This document shows positions 45,462 through 53,501 of a DNA stretch of 64,000 nt, piece after piece (the stretch's first letter is position 1; every line of letters starts with the position of its first letter). The notes beneath the pieces were generated by a model that was given only the letters and a program-made list of their open reading frames with translations, searched no databases and was not told the origin of the DNA. The stretch comes from Phycisphaerae bacterium (GTDB lineage: Bacteria > Planctomycetota > Phycisphaerae > UBA1845 > Fen-1342): positions 1 to 64,000 of the forward strand of contig JAJVHV010000002.1 of assembly GCA_022072445.1 (NCBI GenBank), given 5' to 3'. A program made the position numbers and the translations under genes.

Positions 45462-45613
45462 GATCGTGCCGAACGGACGAGATCGTCCCGAGCGAACATG
45501 ATCGTCGCGAGCGGATGTAATCGTCCCGAGCGAACGTGATCGTCCCGAGCGAACGTGATCGTCCCGAGCGAACGTGATCGTCCCGAGCGAACGTGATCGT
45601 CCCGAAGGGACGA
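45462..45613. repeat. 19-bp tandem array, eight contiguous units
   Basis: Units start at 45462, 45481, 45500, 45519, 45538, 45557, 45576 and 45595. The consensus is GATCGTCCCGAGCGAACGT; units five to seven are identical. There are no spacers and 19 is not a multiple of three, so this is neither CRISPR nor coding. The last unit drifts to GATCGTCCCGAAGGGACGA and leads into the inverted repeat that follows. Confidence 0.92.
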
Positions 45614-45618
45614 CGGTG

Positions 45619-45883
45619 TGTAGCCACGGGTGGAGCGAGGCCCGTGACGGGCCGAGCGGAACCCGTGGACAAGGCGGTCGATGTAATTCTGCTCCGGAGG
45701 AGCAGAGGAAGTGCGCGGTGCACGAGACGCCCTCGTAAGCTGGCGCGACGTATCCGACTGAGCACCGGCGCGGGCGCGGGCGATTCCTCCGCCCCTCGCG
45801 GGGCGGCGGTTCGAGAGGGCAGCCCGCATCCACGGGTTGCGCTTCGCCCGCCTGACGGCGGGCTCGCTCCACCCGTGGCTACA
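45619..45883. repeat. Large imperfect inverted repeat (MITE-like)
   Basis: The left arm (45619-45669, TGTAGCCACGGGTGGAGCGA...ACCCGTGGA) matches the inverse of the right arm (45829-45883, TCCACGGGTTGCG...ACCCGTGGCTACA). About 159 bp without a coding signal lies between. Each arm also holds a smaller palindrome. No transposase is present, so this could be a miniature non-autonomous element or an extragenic structured repeat. Together with the 19-bp array it fills the 690 bp between the hydrolase and mutM. Confidence 0.7.
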
Positions 45884-46018
45884 GTCCGGCGCCCCTATCG
45901 GGGCTCCGCAAGGAACAGCTCTGCGAGCTCCACAATTCACTGGAAAGGCCAAAGTCGACGGTGCGGGTTGGAAAGTCGCGCCATCTCGCGGGGCGGCGGC
46001 GGGCGTAGAATGCCGACG

Positions 46019-46822
46019 ATGCCCGAGCTTCCCGAAGTTGAATCGGTAGTGCGAACGTGGAGCGGTCGCCTCGTTGGCCGGCGCTTCAGGCGGTTCGACG
46101 CGCGCGGACCACGGCAGGTGCTGCCCAGTGCGACGGCGGTGCGGCGCGGCATCATGGGCCGGCGGATCGCGCGAGTGTGGCGGCGGGGGAAGTATATCGT
46201 GATGCAGCTCGAGGCGAGCGGCGCGCTGCTGATTCACCTGCGGATGAGCGGACGGCTGGAGGCGGCCGCGGGCGACGCCGGCGAGCCGCGGCACACGCGG
46301 GCGGTGTTCGAGTTCGACGACGGACTGCGGCTGCACTTCTGCGACGCGCGGCGGTTCGGCCGGATCGTGCTGGCGCGCGACGTGGAGAGCGGGACGGGCG
46401 GGCTGGGCCCTGAGCCGCTGTCGGACGGGTTCAGTGCGTTGCGACTGGGGCGGCTGCTGGCGGGGCGGCGGCGGCAGGTCAAGCCACTGCTGCTGGATCA
46501 GCGCGTGATCGCCGGGCTGGGCAACATCTACACGGATGAGGCGCTGTTCCGGGCGGGGATTCATCCCCTGGAGCCTTCGGATCGCATCGACGGTGCACGG
46601 GTGAAACGCCTGCACGCGGCGATTCGCACGGTGCTGAAAGAGGGCATCCGGCGGAACGGCGCGTCGATCGACTGGGTGTATCCGGGTGGGAACATGCAGG
46701 AGTCGTTTCGGGTGTATGGCCGCGCGGGGCAGGCGTGTGTGACCTGCGGAGCGACGATCGAGTATTTGCGCGTGGGGCAGCGCGGAACGCACGTGTGTCC
46801 GCGCTGTCAGCGGTTGGGGTAG
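46019..46822 (+). CDS. mutM: Formamidopyrimidine-DNA glycosylase
   Basis: The enzyme removes oxidised purines such as 8-oxoguanine from DNA. The ATG at 46019 is required: it gives MPELPE, where Pro2 becomes the N-terminal nucleophile and Glu3 the acid; the ATG at 46010 would bury it. The 267-residue product has Lys58 (RRGKYIV), the conserved LIHLRMSG and GLGNIYTDEALF motifs, and a C-terminal zinc finger with Cys240, Cys243, Cys260 and Cys263. All key residues are intact. Confidence 0.95.
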   Translation: MPELPEVESVVRTWSGRLVGRRFRRFDARGPRQVLPSATAVRRGIMGRRIARVWRRGKYIVMQLEASGALLIHLRMSGRLEAAAGDAGEPRHTRAVFEFDDGLRLHFCDARRFGRIVLARDVESGTGGLGPEPLSDGFSALRLGRLLAGRRRQVKPLLLDQRVIAGLGNIYTDEALFRAGIHPLEPSDRIDGARVKRLHAAIRTVLKEGIRRNGASIDWVYPGGNMQESFRVYGRAGQACVTCGATIEYLRVGQRGTHVCPRCQRLG

Positions 46823-46896
46823 GGAACGCAGCGTGTCTGCGCGGTGTGGGGACTTGATATCGTCGAGCCGGGGGGCTACACGATGCGCGGGGGAGT

Positions 46897-46976
46897 GCAG
46901 CCGCGGCGGCTGCTCTCCACAGTTCTCCGCAGCCGGGGGCGGCTGCTCTCCACAGCCACAGCCGAGGGCGGCTGTG
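46897..46976. repeat. Palindromic repeats between mutM and kdsC
   Basis: Three related palindromes of the form GCAGCCG-N-CGGCTGC occur in a row, two of them followed by TCTCCACAG. The last, CACAGCCG-AGGG-CGGCTGTG (46957-46976), also occurs after ndh (22788-22805). These could act as terminators or be extragenic palindromes. Confidence 0.75.
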
Positions 46977-47001
46977 CCACAGTTTCGGTCGGGCGGGTAA
47001 G

Positions 47002-47661
47002 ATGCCGGCCATGGGTCATTCGAGGAATCGCACGCCGGCAGGTAGCAGGGCGGTCGTTGGCGAGGATGAGGCCGGCGTGGTGCCGGCCGACATTCGCTGC
47101 CTGTGTCTGGACGTCGACGGCGTGCTGACGGACGGGCGGCTGTTCGTTGATGATGACGGCCGGCCGTTGCGCGCGTTCGACGTGCAAGACGGCTTCGCGC
47201 TGCGCTGGTTTCAGCGAAGCGGGGGTGTCGTCGCGATCGTGACGGGGAAATCGTCGCGCGGGCTGGTACACCGGGCCACGGAGCTGGGCATTGAGCACGT
47301 CGTGCAGGGCAGCGAGGACAAGCTGCGCGACTTGCAGCGCGTGCTGGAGGCAACCGGCATTGAACCGCGGCAGACCGCCGTGCTGGGCGACGACCTGCCC
47401 GATCTGCCGCTGCTGCTGAGCGTCGGATTGCCGCTGGCGGTGGCGAACGCGGTGGAGGAGGTGCGGGCCGCGGCGCAGTATGTGACGATTCGAACGGGCG
47501 GCGCGGGGGCGGTGCGCGAGGTGGTGGAGCTCATCATGCGTGCGAGCGGGCGCTGGGAGGAAGTGGTCGAGCACTATCGGCGGCAAGGGACGGACGGACG
47601 AAGGGACGGAGGCACCGAGGGACGAAGGGTCGAAGGGACGGAGGCGCGAAGGGAAGGATGA
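47002..47661 (+). CDS. kdsC: KdsC-like HAD phosphatase (3-deoxy-D-manno-octulosonate-8-phosphate phosphatase)
   Basis: This 219-residue HAD enzyme has the catalytic motif LDVDGVLTDG (36-45, Asp37/Asp39), IVTGKSSR, and GDDLPDLPLL near the end of the core. That is the KdsC pattern, which removes phosphate from Kdo-8-phosphate before its use in LPS. The start at 47002 is uncertain (47011 is possible). The next gene is an LptC/LptA-type protein, as in the E. coli kdsC-lptC-lptA order. The last about 26 residues are encoded by a low-complexity repeat and are probably not part of the fold. Confidence 0.88.
   Translation: MPAMGHSRNRTPAGSRAVVGEDEAGVVPADIRCLCLDVDGVLTDGRLFVDDDGRPLRAFDVQDGFALRWFQRSGGVVAIVTGKSSRGLVHRATELGIEHVVQGSEDKLRDLQRVLEATGIEPRQTAVLGDDLPDLPLLLSVGLPLAVANAVEEVRAAAQYVTIRTGGAGAVREVVELIMRASGRWEEVVEHYRRQGTDGRRDGGTEGRRVEGTEARREG
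47585..47656. repeat. GGGACGAA-type short repeat inside the 3' end of kdsC
   Basis: About eight imperfect units of 8 or 16 bp (GGGACGAA, GGGACGGAGGCACCGA, GGGTCGAA) run into the stop region. They encode the Arg/Gly/Glu tail of KdsC (TDGRRDGGTEGRR). The unit resembles the last copy of the 19-bp array at 45595-45613 (CCCGAAGGGACGA). Confidence 0.75.
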
Positions 47662-47697
47662 TGGGAAACGCGACGTGGACTGGCGAGAGACGCTGAG

Positions 47698-50600
47698 ATG
47701 AAGCGCAACCTGCTGCTGACGGCGTGCAGCGCCGGCGTGCTGATCGCGCTGTTCGTCGCCTATTCCAAGTTGGTGCGCGATCCGGCGATCGAGTCCTCGC
47801 AGCGGCAGGACATCATCGAGACGGTGCCGACCGCCGCGGAGATCAGCCCGCAGCAGTCGATGCAGGGCGCGGCGGGCGATCAGAACGTGGTCATTCCGCC
47901 GGGCGGTGGGGCGGGCATCACGCTTTACGACGAGCGGACGGGCGAGGCGACGCACAATCTGCGGTATGAGGAGTGGCGGCCGGGGAGCGAGGGCAGCCGC
48001 GACGAGGTGTGGGTGAAGTCGCCGGTGCTGACGTTTCTCCTGCCGAGCGGGATGGTGGCGACGGTGTCGGCGGACGAAGGGGAGATCACGGTGGATCGTT
48101 TGCAGAAGTCGCGCGCCGGCTGGAAGTTCGGCTGGCTGCGCGGCGACGCGACGATCATCCTCGACCGTGGGGCGAGGCGGATTCGCAGCAGCACGCAGCC
48201 GCACGACGACGACGTGATTACGGTGCGCATGAGCGAGGTGTTCTTCGACCTTGATCTGGGTCAACTGCGGTGCGATGAGCGCGTCGCGGTGTCGTCGGCG
48301 GACTTCGACATCGCCGGGAGCGGGCTTGACCTGGTCTGGAACCAGGCGGCCAATCGCGTGGAGCAACTCACGATCGCGCACGGCGACAAGCTGGTGCTCT
48401 ATTCGATGGCGGATTTCTTCGACGTTTCACCGACGACGCAGCCGGTGACGCCGGAGGCTGTGGCGGCGAACGGCGTGGCGGCGGGCCGCGACGCGGCGCC
48501 GGCGGGCGACGTGACGACGCAGCCGGCGGTGCGCAAGCTGAAATCGCACCGGCAGCGGCCGGAGAAGGTCCAAACGGGATACCTCTGCGCGCTGACGGGC
48601 GATGTGCGCGTCCGGCAGTTGCGCGGCGACGAGGTTGTGTCATCGCTGGACGCCGAGATGCTCCGCCTGATGTTCGACCTGGGGGCGGGCGGCGGGCTCA
48701 ACCTGGCGCGCGGCACGTCGCGCCCGGCGCGGCGCGGCGACGGGCACATTGAGGTGCAATGGAGCGGTCCGCTGACGATGAGTCCGCTGCCGCCGCCGGA
48801 GCCGAAGTCGGGTGCTCCGGGTGCGGGGCTGATCGTGCTTCCGCCGCGGCGACGGGTGGAGGCGCTGGGGACAGACGTGGTGCTGACGCGAGGCGAGGCG
48901 CGGATCCACTGTGGGGGGCTGGAGTATCACGACGAATCGGGGCGTGTCTGGCTGCGGCGCGGGGAGCACGCGTGTGTGACGCTGGACGCGGGTGCCGAGC
49001 GGTCGCTGACGGCGTCAGGCGTGTTCATTGACCGGAAGCGCGATCTGATCACGCTGATCGGCGACGTGCGGCTGCGCGCGCGGCGGAAGCGGCCTGACGT
49101 TGTGCCGCCAGATGCGGCTGGCTTGCCGGCGGCGGACATGACGATCGCCTGTGCGCAGATTGCCGAGATCACGCTGCACGACTGGGAAGGTGACGGCGCC
49201 GCGTCGGCGGGCTTGGGCGGCGCGCTGCGGACGGCCCGGTTCGTGGGCGACGTGCACGTGGATTTCGGAAAGCAGACGCTCAACGCGCATGAGCTGACGA
49301 TGACGTTTGATCGGGCCGCGGACGGTGACACGTTCGAGCAGCGGTTGCGCGGCGCGCAGGCTTCGGGGGGCGTGTACCTGAGCGCTGAACATGATGCCGT
49401 CGAGTGCGCGTGGCTCGACCTGACGTTCGCCGTGGACACGGCCGGGGACATCTATCCGTCGGAGTTCGACGGCCGCGGCGCCGTGCGCATCACGCGCGGC
49501 TCGTCGCGGCTGACGGGTCGGCGCGTGGTGGCGGCGCTGGAGCCGGCGACGGGCGAGCCGCGTTCGCGTGGGGAGCGGCTGGCGCTGCGGACGGTGCGGG
49601 TGGAGGGCGGGGCCGAGCTGATCGATCCGGAGCGGAAGATCGGGGCGCGCGGCGCGACGATCCTGGCGTGGATGGAAGGCGAGAATCGGCTGGCGCGGGC
49701 AAACGTGCGCGGCGGGCGCGGGGAGCTGGCGATCGTGCATGCGCGGCCGTACACGGTGCGCGGCGAGAGCATCGAGTTGCGGATGCGGGAGCAGACGTTG
49801 CACGTGGATGGCGCGTCGCGGCTGGCGTTCCTGTCGCGCAACGGCCTGCAAGGCGAGCGTCGCGACCGGCCGACGAAGGTGACGGTGGCGGCGCGGCAGA
49901 CGCTGCACATCGACGGCCGGCAGAACGTGATCCGGATGGTGGGCGGAGTCGAGGCGCGCTCGGGCAGCGAGTCGCTGAATGCCGACGAGATCACGCTGAC
50001 GCTGCGTGACGCCGATCCGCCGCCGGCAACGGCGCCGGCGGGTGGGGCGCTGGGGCAATGGGTGAGCGACCTGAGCGGGCTGCTGCAGGCGGACGGCGCG
50101 GCACGGGCGACCGACCCGTTCGAGGGCGAGGGCGGGGGCCGCAAGGAGCCGATCCGGCTGACAGCGATCAACGCGCTGGCCAAGACCGAGTCGTTCGAAT
50201 CCGGCGCCAGCGAACCGATCGTGCACTCGAGCCTCGAGGCGCCGCATCTCGACATCGATCTCGTGCAGCGGCAGATTCAAACCGTCGGCTACACCACACT
50301 GCTGCTGACGGATTACCGCATCGAGGCGCGGCGGGCCGGAGATCGGCCAGAGTCGGAGATGGTGCCGTCGGACCTGATGAGCGGCGGGCCGAGCCAGACG
50401 GTGCTGAAGTGCGATCGCGGGCTGACGTACCTGTTGGGCGAGGAAGCCGGTGGGCGGCGCGATTCGGTGCTGCTGGAGGGCGGGGTCAAGTTGGTGCATC
50501 TGGCGGGGCGCGAAGTTGTGCCGCCGGCCGAGGCCGGTGCGTTCGCCGGGCACGACACGGAACAGCTCGCCAAACTGCGGGCGCGCTACACCACGCTGGA

Positions 50601-50961
50601 CTGCGATCGGCTCGAGTGCGCCTTTGGCCGCCGCGACGACGCGAAGCGAGCGGCACCGGCCGGCGGAGCGCTTGCACCGGGCGCGAGGCTGACGTGGCTG
50701 AACGCGGGCGGCGACGTGCAACTGACGGATCGTCAGGACGAGATGCGGACCGAGGTATACGCCGACCGGCTGAATTTCGATCATTCGACGGGGCGCGTGA
50801 CGGTTTTTGGCACGCCGCAGAGCGACGCCCGCGTCTATCGCTTCAATCAAGCGACGGGGATCGTCGATCGGCCGTATGCGGGGAAGCGGCTGTCAATCGA
50901 CCTGATCAACAATACCGTGCAGGGCGACGTTTCGGGCGAGGTCCGCCAGGCGCGGCCGTGA
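47698..50961 (+). CDS. Giant LptC/LptA (OstA)-like LPS transport protein
   Basis: This 1087-residue protein has one N-terminal membrane helix (about 5-22) and a very long periplasmic part made of repeated beta-strand segments. The N-terminal region resembles LptC. Further on, several segments look like LptA/OstA jellyroll strands (TLNAHELTMTFDRAADGD, GRGAVRITRGSSRLTGRRVV, SESLNADEITLTLRDADP, EVYADRLNFDHSTGRVTVFG). E. coli LptA and LptC are each about 190 residues, so this may be a fused or expanded bridge carrying LPS from the inner to the outer membrane. It sits between kdsC and lpxD, which supports an LPS role. The exact domain count needs structure prediction. Confidence 0.78.
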   Translation: MKRNLLLTACSAGVLIALFVAYSKLVRDPAIESSQRQDIIETVPTAAEISPQQSMQGAAGDQNVVIPPGGGAGITLYDERTGEATHNLRYEEWRPGSEGSRDEVWVKSPVLTFLLPSGMVATVSADEGEITVDRLQKSRAGWKFGWLRGDATIILDRGARRIRSSTQPHDDDVITVRMSEVFFDLDLGQLRCDERVAVSSADFDIAGSGLDLVWNQAANRVEQLTIAHGDKLVLYSMADFFDVSPTTQPVTPEAVAANGVAAGRDAAPAGDVTTQPAVRKLKSHRQRPEKVQTGYLCALTGDVRVRQLRGDEVVSSLDAEMLRLMFDLGAGGGLNLARGTSRPARRGDGHIEVQWSGPLTMSPLPPPEPKSGAPGAGLIVLPPRRRVEALGTDVVLTRGEARIHCGGLEYHDESGRVWLRRGEHACVTLDAGAERSLTASGVFIDRKRDLITLIGDVRLRARRKRPDVVPPDAAGLPAADMTIACAQIAEITLHDWEGDGAASAGLGGALRTARFVGDVHVDFGKQTLNAHELTMTFDRAADGDTFEQRLRGAQASGGVYLSAEHDAVECAWLDLTFAVDTAGDIYPSEFDGRGAVRITRGSSRLTGRRVVAALEPATGEPRSRGERLALRTVRVEGGAELIDPERKIGARGATILAWMEGENRLARANVRGGRGELAIVHARPYTVRGESIELRMREQTLHVDGASRLAFLSRNGLQGERRDRPTKVTVAARQTLHIDGRQNVIRMVGGVEARSGSESLNADEITLTLRDADPPPATAPAGGALGQWVSDLSGLLQADGAARATDPFEGEGGGRKEPIRLTAINALAKTESFESGASEPIVHSSLEAPHLDIDLVQRQIQTVGYTTLLLTDYRIEARRAGDRPESEMVPSDLMSGGPSQTVLKCDRGLTYLLGEEAGGRRDSVLLEGGVKLVHLAGREVVPPAEAGAFAGHDTEQLAKLRARYTTLDCDRLECAFGRRDDAKRAAPAGGALAPGARLTWLNAGGDVQLTDRQDEMRTEVYADRLNFDHSTGRVTVFGTPQSDARVYRFNQATGIVDRPYAGKRLSIDLINNTVQGDVSGEVRQARP

Positions 50962-51084
50962 GCGGCGCGGGGCGCACGTTCGCCCACGCGAGCTGGCCGC
51001 CGCGTTTTTGACCGGTGCGGCGCGGGCGTCTAGACTAGCGCGGTTTAGGGCGCCGGCGGCCGTTCCGCCCGGCACGAGGGTCTG

Positions 51085-52146
51085 ATGCCGCACACGCTTT
51101 CGCAGGTTTGTGAAATCCTGGAGCGCTACGCCATGCAGCCGACGCTGGCGGGCGACGGCCGGCGCAGCATCGCGGGCGTGGCGACGCTTGAGGAAGCGAG
51201 CGAAGAGCAGATCAGCTTTCTGTCCAATCCCAAGTACGAAAAGATGCTGGCCGGAACGCGCGCCGCTGCGGTGGTCTGCAAGCCCGAGATCGCCGCGCCG
51301 CCGCATCTCAACGTCGTGCGCGTTGCCGACCCGTACGCCGCGATCACGGTGCTGATTGCCGAGCTGCACGGTTACCGGCGGCACCCGCGACCGCGGATCG
51401 TGGGTGGGGCGGCGCACGTGGCGCCGTCGGCGGTCGTCGGCGAGAACGCGAACATCCATCCCGGCGCGACGATCGACGAGCACGCCACCGTCGGCCGCAA
51501 CGCGACGGTTTACCCGGGCGTCTACGTTGGGCCGCGCTGCCGCATCGGCGACGACGTGACTCTCTATCCCAACGTCGTCCTGTACGACGACACAGTTCTC
51601 GGAAACCGCGTCACCATCCACGCGGGAACGGTGATCGGAAACGACGGTCTGGGGTATGCGCCGATCGGCGGGAAATGGGTCAAGATTCCGCAAATAGGAA
51701 TCGTCGAGCTCGGCGACGACGTTGAGATCGGTGCGAACTGCTCGATCGACCGTGCCACCCTGGGGCGGACGCGGATCGGCAACGGGACCAAGATGAGCAA
51801 TCTGATCGCGATCGGACATGGCACGCACGTCGGCGAGCATTGCATGTTCGTCGCGCAGGTCGGGCTGGCTGGCTCGGTCGAAGTGGGCGATCGCGTGACG
51901 ATGGCCGGGCAGGCCGGCGTGGTGGGGCACATCCGCATCGGCGACAAGGCTACCATCGGCGCCAAAGCGGGCGTCACCAACAGCGTCGCCGACGGAGAGA
52001 CGGTGCTGGGCGCGCCGGCGATCCCGGTGCGCGAGATGCGCCGCCAAGTCGCCTGCCTGATGCGGCTGCCCGAGACCACGGAGACCGTCAAGCAGCTCGA
52101 CAAACGCCTGGCCGAACTGGAGCGCCGGCTGGGAGAAGCAACGTGA
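51085..52146 (+). CDS. lpxD: UDP-3-O-acylglucosamine N-acyltransferase
   Basis: LpxD adds the second fatty acyl chain in lipid A synthesis. The start has GAGG five bases upstream. The 353-residue protein has the N-terminal uridine-binding domain (ISFLSNPKYEKML), a left-handed beta-helix of hexapeptide repeats (GENANIHPGATIDEHA, VYPGVYVGPRC), the substrate loop GNDGLGYAP and the catalytic His245 (IAIGHGTHVGEH). A C-terminal helix follows (LDKRLAELERRLG). Length and order are typical. A GTG that would start the next gene overlaps its stop. Confidence 0.94.
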   Translation: MPHTLSQVCEILERYAMQPTLAGDGRRSIAGVATLEEASEEQISFLSNPKYEKMLAGTRAAAVVCKPEIAAPPHLNVVRVADPYAAITVLIAELHGYRRHPRPRIVGGAAHVAPSAVVGENANIHPGATIDEHATVGRNATVYPGVYVGPRCRIGDDVTLYPNVVLYDDTVLGNRVTIHAGTVIGNDGLGYAPIGGKWVKIPQIGIVELGDDVEIGANCSIDRATLGRTRIGNGTKMSNLIAIGHGTHVGEHCMFVAQVGLAGSVEVGDRVTMAGQAGVVGHIRIGDKATIGAKAGVTNSVADGETVLGAPAIPVREMRRQVACLMRLPETTETVKQLDKRLAELERRLGEAT

Positions 52147-52187
52147 GCGGGCGGGACCGCGGGCGCGAAGCGGCGGCTCGGCCGACG

Positions 52188-52823
52188 ATGCGTCGGCGGG
52201 GCGTTCTGCTGCTGCTGGGGCTGGCCGCGTGCTGGCCGGCGCTGCCGGGGTGCAAGGCGCTGGTGGCGCAGATGCTGATGTGGGGGCAGGAGCCCAAGAA
52301 ACGCGTCAAAGCCGAATATCCGCACCTGGCCCAAAAAAAGGTCGGCGTGCTGATCTGGGTGGAGCCGGTGACGGCGTTCGAGTACCCGCAGGTGCAGTTC
52401 GAGATGTCGGAGTTCGTGATCAGCGCGCTGGACGGCAACGTTAAGGGCGCGAAGTTCGTCCCATCGCGGCGGGCCGTCGACATGCAGCGGGCCGACGCCA
52501 ACTGGGACCGGGCCGACCCGGCGCTGCTCGCGCGGCGGCTGGAGTGCGAGCGGCTGGTGCTGATCGAGGTGACGCAGTACAGCACGCGCGACCCGGAGAG
52601 CCCGCACCTGTTTCGCGGCCAGCTCCAGGGCAACGTCAAGGTCTATGACGTCGAATACGAAAACTCGCAGCCGGCGTATCAGACGCTGGTGGAGGCGTCG
52701 TACCCGCCCGACTCGATCGGGCACTGGGGCACGAACGACCGCGAAGTTCGCCGCGGGATGATGGAGGCGTTCGCGGCCGAGCTGTCGAAGCGGTTCTGCG
52801 ATCACGAGGTATCGGTGAAATGA
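52188..52823 (+). CDS. Lipoprotein of unknown function
   Basis: The ATG at 52188 starts a lipoprotein signal with two possible lipoboxes (LAAC, Cys15; LPGC, Cys22); a GTG at 52143 overlapping the lpxD stop is an alternative start. The 211-residue product is mostly soluble, with segments such as VGVLIWVEPVTAFEYPQVQF and LECERLVLIEVTQYSTRDPE. It loosely resembles lipoproteins that assemble in the outer membrane (GNA1162/LPP20-like), but the match is not firm. The next lipoprotein gene overlaps by four bases (ATGA). Part of the LPS operon. Confidence 0.75.
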   Translation: MRRRGVLLLLGLAACWPALPGCKALVAQMLMWGQEPKKRVKAEYPHLAQKKVGVLIWVEPVTAFEYPQVQFEMSEFVISALDGNVKGAKFVPSRRAVDMQRADANWDRADPALLARRLECERLVLIEVTQYSTRDPESPHLFRGQLQGNVKVYDVEYENSQPAYQTLVEASYPPDSIGHWGTNDREVRRGMMEAFAAELSKRFCDHEVSVK

Positions 52824-53479
52824 GGCCGATGCGGACCATCCTCGTGGCGGTGCTCGTGCTCGCAGTGCTGCTTCCGGTGGGCGGCTGCGGTCCGACGGTT
52901 GGCGCCATGGCCTATTACCTCGGCCCGCGCCGCATTCAGAAAGCCGAGTACAAACTCACCAAGGGCCGGCTCGTCATCCTGATCGAGGATCTGGGCACCG
53001 GCGACGAGAACCCGGTCTTTGAGCGGGCGCTGTATGAGAAGCTGGTCGAGGTGTTTGAGGCGAAGAAGGTCAACACGCAGGTGGCACCAGCCGCCGAGCT
53101 GATGGCCTTGCGTCAGGCGAACGCCGAGTTCCGCTCGTGGAGCCTGCAACGCATCGGGCGTGAGCTGGATGGCGAGCAGGTGCTCTACGTCCGCGTCGAC
53201 GAGCTGCGGATCAAGGACGCGCCGGATCATCCGCTGGTGAACCCGTTTGCGCGGCTGCGCGTCAAAGTTGTCGGCGTCCACGAGCCGGAGAGCAGAGCGC
53301 GGCTGTGGCCGGAAAAGGACGAATGGCGCGACGTCGAGGTGGAGCGTCCGGTGCAGGAAGCGGGTACGAGCACGCAAATCGACACCGTCGCCGCCAAGCT
53401 CGGCCGTGACGCCGCCGTGCTGGTGGCGCAATTCTTCCACGACGTCGATCTCGAAGAGAAGACCCCGCGCGAGCCGTGA
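52820..53479 (+). CDS. Lipoprotein of unknown function, paired with the preceding one
   Basis: The start overlaps the upstream stop (ATGA). The 219-residue protein has a lipoprotein signal (PVGGC, Cys23), then a soluble domain (KGRLVILIEDLGTGDENPVF, ELDGEQVLYVRVDELRIKD) similar in layout to its neighbour: strand, helix, and a LEC/GEQ-RLVLIEV-type strand. The two may be diverged paralogues acting together. Function unknown; the operon suggests envelope assembly. Confidence 0.75.
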   Translation: MRPMRTILVAVLVLAVLLPVGGCGPTVGAMAYYLGPRRIQKAEYKLTKGRLVILIEDLGTGDENPVFERALYEKLVEVFEAKKVNTQVAPAAELMALRQANAEFRSWSLQRIGRELDGEQVLYVRVDELRIKDAPDHPLVNPFARLRVKVVGVHEPESRARLWPEKDEWRDVEVERPVQEAGTSTQIDTVAAKLGRDAAVLVAQFFHDVDLEEKTPREP

Positions 53480-53501
53480 GCGGCGCGCAGCCTGGTGCGC
53501 C

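Noticed and set aside
45462-45613. CRISPR array
   Set aside because: The 19-bp units are contiguous with no spacers and no cas genes are in the window.
45593-46018. N-terminal extension of MutM (open from 45593)
   Set aside because: It reads through intergenic repeats, and the enzyme needs Pro2 at its N-terminus, which only the 46019 start gives.
49015-50850. Long minus-strand frame opposite the LptC/LptA-type gene
   Set aside because: Arg/His/Pro-rich shadow without motifs.
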